A stretch of 64,000 nt of DNA. Origin: Eucommia ulmoides. Taxonomy: Eukaryota; Streptophyta; Magnoliopsida; Garryales; Eucommiaceae. Under the pieces are notes generated by a model. The model saw only the letters and a program-made list of their open reading frames with translations, had not been told where the DNA came from and ran no database searches. The stretch is taken from assembly GCA_016647705.1 (NCBI GenBank), contig JAENRU010000488.1, positions 127,501-191,500 of the forward strand, written 5' to 3'. The position numbers were made by a program, and so were the translations under genes. Below, one piece after another: positions 58,321 to 64,000 of this stretch. Position 1 is the first letter of the stretch. Every line of letters begins with the position of its first letter.

Positions 58321-58967
58321 AAAGTAGTTCCTCCATAAATATGCCAATACTAATCATGACGAAATTTCAATTGATTTTGAAGTGTTCCCAAATGCAGATG
58401 ATGCTTGGCAATATGTTGAGCATTTATGGTCCATTGACCATATAAATATACAAAGATATTATGTGATAAGATATGATGAACTCTAGAGTGTTATGTTTTT
58501 AGGAAGTACTAGTAAATATTTTCGAAAGTGGGCAAAGACGGAAAACATAAGTATATGAAAGTACAATACCAATAGCGACATTATATTGTGACTTTACTAA
58601 TGTGTTAAGTAAGTTTACTAATACTATTAAGTAATTTTAAATTAAAAACTGAAAGTTAACAAGGTTGATAAACTTAAGCACATTAGTAAATCCACGATCC
58701 ATACACAATATAATGTCTCTAGTGTCATTGTACATTCATATACTTAAGTTTTTCGTCTTTACCCACTTTCGAAAAGATTTACTAGTACTTTTCAAAAGCA
58801 GAATACTTTGGAGTTTATCATAACCTGTCATATAATGTCTTTGTATATTTATATAGTTAGACCATAAATTCTCAGCATATTGTTGAGCATCAGTTGCACT
58901 TGAGAACACTTTAAAATCAATTGGGGTTTCGTCATGATTATTATTAGTTTTGTAAACGAGGTACTTT
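58321..58967. repeat. Large inverted repeat (289/295-bp arms, 63-bp loop)
   Basis: Arm 1 is 58321-58609 and arm 2, inverted, is 58673-58967. Matching stretches include 'aatcatgacgaaa', 'caattgattttgaagtgttc', 'atataaatatacaaagatat', 'ttttcgaaagtgggcaaaga' and 'gacattatattgtg'. A transcript would fold into one long hairpin. Both arms also keep a related reading frame: arm 2, read on the minus strand, is open for about 70 codons (HDETPIDFKVFSSATDA and SFRKWVKTKNLSI), while arm 1 has a stop after YDEL. This suggests an inverted duplication of a former coding exon from a gene I do not recognise. Confidence 0.85.
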
Positions 58968-59749
58968 CAGTGTTAAAATCGTGACCTCACTTGAGAGTAG
59001 TCTTCCGACTATGGTAAAGAAATATTACCTTCCCTAGCGTTTGGCATCATATATATTGTTCAATTTTGAGATTCTCTTTTTTATCAGAAATGTTTGTAAG
59101 AGAGAATGATTGTACCTTAGAAGTGTCGTATATTATTTTGCAGATTGTTTAATATACATGTTATTGATTAAGTTTAATTGTTACTCCCTGACCCAATTTT
59201 CTGGGTGAATTCATGGGTTTTACGTGACCCAATATTAATCAACCTATTTGGTTATTGAGTTTTCTTGAATAGGGTGACAGGTTTTTTTTTTTTCCTTTTT
59301 CTTTTTATTAATTTCTTGTGATTTTATCTCATGTTATTTTATATTTGCAATTAGGCATGCATATATTTCTGCATAAAAATACATATGCCATTAGACATTA
59401 AATTAATAATAGTGAAATACTAATTTATAAAAATTAAATTAGGTTCAATTTTTTTAATACAGTGTTTTCAGGCACGTGTCATACGTTAATATATATATAT
59501 ATATATATGTAGAGTAAATAAGTAAAAATAACTCAAGCCTAAAATTGAAGTAGAGTAAAAATAATCACGTAAACAATTTCAACAGTCAAGTTCAATGATT
59601 ATCACTTATTTTCCAACAAAATTACCCCCAAAAAAAAAAGAAAAAATCATAAAAGAAAATGAAAAAAAGATAATATAAACTGAAACTACGCGTGAAATGT
59701 TGTTGGGTGGTTGCACAATCAGTCTGAGCTTGAAGGAAGGGTTAGAGAA

Positions 59750-61310
59750 GAATTATAGCTTACCCAAAAAAACCTAATTTCTCCAAGTTCATGAAAAACT
59801 TAAAAATTGTGAAATTTGACGGGCAATGGTAAACCTAAAAAATCAAATGTGATACTTCTATGATGAAGTCAAAATCTTGAAATTTTGAGAGTTTATAGTT
59901 CACTGAAAAACACGATTTTTCCAGGTTTATGAAAAAATTTAAAATCGTAAAATTTTAAAAATCGATAACTCAATGATAATACTTGATTTTGCCAATTTAA
60001 TAAAAAACTCAAAACCGTTAAAATTTGGAAGCTTCAAGTTTGCTGAAAAATAACAATTTATCACTTTTGTGAAAAAAAAATTAAAATTGTAAAATTTTGA
60101 AAGGCTATATAATTCATTGAAAAAACCTGATTTTCTCACTAATTCAAAAACCTCAATATCAGAAAATTTTGAACGACATTGACTCACTGAAAATACCTAA
60201 TTGGTTGATTCTGCCAATTTTATAAAAAACATAAAAGTGTAAACTTTTGAAAGACTATAACTCAACAAAATAGATTGATTATCTCATTTTTATGAAATCT
60301 CATAATTGAAAAATTGTGAAAGGTTATAACTCACCGAAAGACTAAATTTTCCTAATATAATTAAAAACTCAAAATTGTGAAATTTTGAAAGTCGACTTCG
60401 TCAAAATATTTGATTTCGCTGATTTTATTGAGCATTCAAAATTATGAAATTTTAAAATGGTACAACTCACCGAAAAGGTCAATTTTGTCACTTTTATAAA
60501 AAAGATAAAATCTTGAAAGTTTTAATGACTATGGTCCATTTAAAAAATTTGATCTCGTGAATTTTATGAAAAACTCAAAATCATAAAATTTCAAGATGTT
60601 ATAACTCACCAAACAATTCCGATTTCGAAACTCTTATGAAAAAGTTAGTCATCAAATTTTGAAAAGATAGCTCATTTAAAAAATTTCGATTTTGCCTCCT
60701 TTATGAAAACTCAAAATCTTGAAGTTTTGAAATACTAACTCACATAAAAAAACTCGATTTTTCTACATATAAGAAAAACTAAAAATCGTAAAATATGAAA
60801 AAGCTATATAGCACATAAGAAAATTTCACCATTTTGAAAAACTCAAAATTGTGAAATTTTAAAAAGCTATATGGTTATACCTCAATGAAAAAACACGATT
60901 TTGCCATTTTATAAAAAACTCAAATCGTGAAATTTGTGGTGGCTATAAAGGATATAATTTACAAAATATTCAATTTTACCACGTTTATGAAAAACTTAAA
61001 ATCATGAAATTTTTGGGTTCACTAAGAAAGCCAAACCTTGCCTCTATATGAAATACTCAAAATTGTTAAATTTTGAAAGGCTATAGGTCATCTGAAATAT
61101 CTGATTCCGCATATTTAATGAAAAATCAAAATTCGTGAAATTTTTCTTGTAGTTCATAACTCACCGAAGCCCAATATTGCCAATTCTGAAAAAATAAAAA
61201 ATTGTGAAATTTTAAAAGGCAATAACTCACTGCAGAATTACAACTTCTCCACTTTATGAAAAGCTAAAAAATCATAAAAGTTTTGAAAAGCTATAATGCA
61301 AGTGTGGTTA
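59750..61310. repeat. Minisatellite, about 72-bp period, some 21-22 degenerate units
   Basis: Each unit has the order 'ttttatgaaaaactcaaaat', 'cgtgaaattttgaaa', 'gctataactcaccgaaaa' and 'cctgattttgcc'. Counted unit starts run from about 59790 to 61250 with an average spacing of about 73 bp. Divergence between units is high, so it is old. No frame runs through it. Confidence 0.85.
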
Positions 61311-61407
61311 AAAGTAGCCAAAAATAAAAAATAAAAAATAAAAAATTAGAAGTTTCGGTGAGTTATTGCCTTACTAAATTTTACGATTTTCAGTTTAAAA
61401 TCGAATG

Positions 61408-61640
61408 CTTCATGTTGAACCTGATGTTTTGATGGACAATTGAACGTTGATATTTTATGGAATTAATGAGTTTATTGAGTGATTTCAAATTAGAAGTTCC
61501 ATGTCTTTTAATGAGAAAAAGAATGAATCGAAAAAATTAATCATTGAAGATTTACAAGACGAAGATTTTATGAGAAGATTCAAGATAGGTGCAAGATGAA
61601 GATATTAAAGATTCTTTGGAGCATTGAAGATTTTTTTTTG
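61408..61640 (+). repeat. Direct repeat copy 1
   Basis: 'tgttttgatggacaattgaa', 'ttgatattttatggaattaa' and 'tttattgagtgatttca' recur in the same order at 62247-62460. The pair could be LTRs of a short element, with about 0.6 kb between. Confidence 0.5.
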
Positions 61641-61849
61641 TATTCCTAGGTAAAACAACTTATTACTCTTATGCTATTAACGTAATTCGAATTAGGTTCA
61701 CGCACGACAGTTGAAAATGAGTAATCTTATATGTGTTATCGTTAGAAGTGATAAATTTAAGATCCTAATAGATTTTATAAAGTGTTAAAATCATAAAAAT
61801 ATTTTTGATAAAGTGTTGAAGCGAGAAAATATTTTTTAACACTTAAAAT

Positions 61850-61935
61850 GATAAGTTTCTGGTCAGAGCGACTTTCGAACCCAAGTCTCTTATTTCACTA
61901 TACAAAGGTTGGGTGCTTGAGCGCTAAAATACATA
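61850..61935 (-). pseudogene. tRNA-like relic between the direct repeats
   Basis: On the minus strand an A-box-like tagcgctcaagca is followed by a B-box-like gggttcgaaagtc at roughly tRNA spacing. The acceptor stem is not convincing. Possibly a SINE head. Confidence 0.3.
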
Positions 61936-62246
61936 TCAAATGTAACATGACAAGAGTGATGGGACAAAATGATATGATGAGTCACAAGAGCTCTTATCGA
62001 CGAAGTCATTTTTTTGAAAGTCCCCGCTCAAGTGTAGAAAGGTCGAATGAATGTCCCTTGCATGAGAGTTGGGTAGCGGTGGACGGAATTGAATTAGGAT
62101 TGGATGAAGGGATGAACACTCAACTATGACTGCATCCCTTCTTGACTCGGTTGGCATAAAGCTCGTAGCATGCCCACAATGTGATTTGGGGAGATTTTGC
62201 ATGCTACGCAAAGTAGCCAGTTTTTTATTAAAAAAACATGATAGTC

Positions 62247-62460
62247 TTTGTTGATCCTAAGATTTTGATGGATAATTAAAGGTTGATAATTTTTGTGGAA
62301 CTAACAGTTTAATTGAGTATTTCAGTTTATTAGTTCAAATGATGAAGATACGATAACAAGTAATGAATGGATGCTAAAATATGATAACAAAGATAATGAA
62401 GGCTTAAGATATTGAAGAATTTGAAGAATCTCGGAAAATCAACTCAAGTTAAATTCTAAC
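62247..62460 (+). repeat. Direct repeat copy 2
   Basis: 'attttgatggataattaaag', 'ttgataatttttgtggaact' and 'tttaattgagtatttcag' correspond to copy 1 at 61408-61640. A further fragment with 'tttgatggacaattaaatat' is at about 28000. Confidence 0.5.
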
Positions 62461-62700
62461 TCTTAATATCTCAATTAGAATCACACACGACACAAAAAGT
62501 TTTTTAAAAATTTATGTGTGTTTTAATAGGATCCTAATTAGTGAAATTATTTGCTCCTATGTGTAATTGAAAAAAATATATTTATAATTAATTAAAATTA
62601 AATTTAAGTATTTAGTGGAGCTACCCAAGAAAAAAAATTGGTTAAAGGGGTGAAAACGTCAATAAGAATGAATTAAAAACGAGTTTAGAAAAGTGATTTA

Positions 62701-63403
62701 GGCCCCGTTTGGTTAGTGTTTCCAACCAAACCCAATCCAACCCAATCCAAAAATTTTGGGTTTGATTTTTGGGAACGCGTTTGGCAAACATAAAACTCAA
62801 CCTAACCTAACAAAAAAAATAGGAATTGATTCTCAAAATCCTAAAGAAACCAGAAATAAAAAAAAGTTGTTTCTTTTTGTGCCCAAAAAACTTAACCCAA
62901 AGTTCTCAACTTCCGTCTTCATTTGCCGGCTGACCACCACCATCCATCGCCTCCGGCTATCGTCTGGCGACCATCGCCGGCCGCCGGCCGTCGCCGTCTC
63001 CCGCCACCTCCGGTGACTTTTCTGTTGCTGCCGGCCACCTCCGACGACCACCTCCGACTACCGTTTGCCGCCTGCCGCGCGACCGTCGCCGGCCACCTCC
63101 GCTGCCCCGCTGGCCGTCCGGCCAACACCGCCGCCGCCGTAGCCGACGTTCGGCCACCGTCCACCGCCGTCGCCGGCGTTCGGCCACCGTCCGCCGCCAA
63201 CACTCAAAAAAATAAATTCAAAAAAAAATAAATTAGTTTTAGGATAAAATCGTTACCAAACACATTCTGTTCTCAGCACAAAATAAAAATTGTCGGTATC
63301 AAACGCAATTCTGTTCTCAAAATTCTCAACCCAACCCAATTCAATTTAACCCAACTCATTCCAGTTGGGTTCAGAAAAGTGGGAACACTAACCAAACGCC
63401 ACC
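62701..63403. mobile_element. Harbinger-like element with large GC-rich core and TTA target duplication
   Basis: ggccccgtttggttagtgtt and aacactaaccaaacgccacc are inverted termini. TTA flanks both sides (62698-62700 and 63404-63406). The core at about 62926-63206 is a CCG/CGG-rich run that stays open in several frames by composition only. The subterminal parts are Asn/Pro-type 'aacccaatcc' repeats. No transposase. Confidence 0.75.
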
Positions 63404-63406
63404 TTA

Positions 63407-63600
63407 GTATCCATAAGTCGACAGGTAAATTGGCTGGACAAAGAAGAAAAACTCTCTGTATTTCTCGGTCGACAAGTAGGTCGACCTATATTTAAGAATT
63501 AACTCTTTGTATCTATAAGTCGATAGAGCGGTTGACCTGTGAAGAGAAATGAAACTCCATGAATCTCTAAGTCGACAGATAGGTCGATCGATGGGCACAA
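63407..63600 (+). repeat. Three tandem units of about 65 bp with GTCGAC motifs
   Basis: 'ataagtcgacaggtaaattg', 'tcggtcgacaagtaggtcga', 'ataagtcgatagagcggttg' and 'taagtcgacagataggtcga' alternate with 'aactctctgtatttct' type spacers. Confidence 0.65.
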
Positions 63601-64000
63601 AATCTTTGGCTTGGCTACATCCTAAATTGAGTTGTCGACTTCTGATCTTGGTCAGTAGACTGGTGTGTCTGTTTCAGGATATTATGAAATTTCGGATGTC
63701 AATCTGAAATGAGCCATTACTAGCTGTTTTTTTGTTAGGATTCATGAGAGATTTTAGGGATTTAATCTTATTTAAGATATGCTACACATGTTATGTTATC
63801 CCTATTGATTTGGTTCATTAAATTTGAATATTTCTCAGTTTGGTACATATAATCGTTTATATTATATTTAATTGTGATTGAGAAATATTTGGGGGACTTA
63901 ATTGAGAAATTTAAAAGTTATAATTAAGTGAATTAAACTAGAATGAAATCTTAATGATATAAGGGGTCTAAAAGAGCAATTAAGTGTCATGACAAATGGG
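63601..64000. other. Gene-free right edge
   Basis: No gene or repeat was recognised. Confidence 0.4.

Noticed and set aside
59750-61310. Second regular array considered as CRISPR or as coding repeats
   Set aside because: There is no invariant repeat with unique spacers, and no frame stays open across units.
62833-63231. Pro/Ala/Arg-rich open frames on both strands of the GC-rich core
   Set aside because: Several frames are open at once because of CCG/CGG composition. The stretch lies inside a MITE.

Overview
The window looks like nuclear DNA of a dicot plant: it is AT-rich, its genes have GT-AG introns, and it carries a plastid-targeted ATP synthase gamma subunit, a CC-NBS-LRR resistance gene of the RPS5 type and a class III peroxidase. 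Gene density is low. I find four intact-looking protein genes, one decayed gene and one orphan promoter/first exon in 64 kb. Most of the rest is small non-autonomous transposons, TRIM-type LTR elements, SINE-like pieces and degenerate tandem repeats. No organellar insertion, rRNA, functional tRNA or CRISPR array was recognised.

Layout. 1-4.6 kb: repeats, including a transposon insertion with an 8-bp target duplication whose empty site is preserved 0.8 kb away. 4.68-7.45 kb: intronless CC-NBS-LRR gene (+). 7.5-18 kb: repeats, a LINE-type RNase H relic (-), a tRNA-Gly-like relic, a Harbinger-like MITE, a 1.8-kb foldback element and a TRIM. 18.0-21.2 kb: a decayed multi-exon gene (+) of a conserved plant family whose C-terminal part resembles the catalytic end of tyrosine recombinases. 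22.3-28.2 kb: a four-exon class III peroxidase of the PRX42 type (-), whose own 3' and 5' flanks are each present as three tandem diverged copies. 28.2-40.8 kb: a gene desert of AT-rich DNA, palindrome arrays, a Tourist-like MITE, a TRIM and SINEs. 41.56-49.14 kb: a nine-coding-exon nuclear GON4-like protein (+), for which I reconstruct a 1,226-residue frame. 51.35-52.48 kb: intronless ATPC (+), with the light-regulatory cysteine pair. 52.5-64 kb: AT-rich DNA with a tandem and head-to-head TRIM cluster, a telobox/TATA promoter with a first exon but no coding body, a 0.65-kb near-perfect-architecture inverted repeat, a 1.5-kb minisatellite of about 72-bp period, and a Harbinger-like element with a GC-rich core.

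The genes do not form a pathway: they are independent loci (immunity receptor, secreted redox enzyme, nuclear regulator, photosynthetic energy conversion). The more unusual content is the repeat fraction. Several elements share structure across the window, and the peroxidase lies between tandemly duplicated copies of its own flanks. Exon boundaries were read by eye from GT/AG sites, reading frame and known protein families. Repeat borders are approximate unless a target-site duplication is named.
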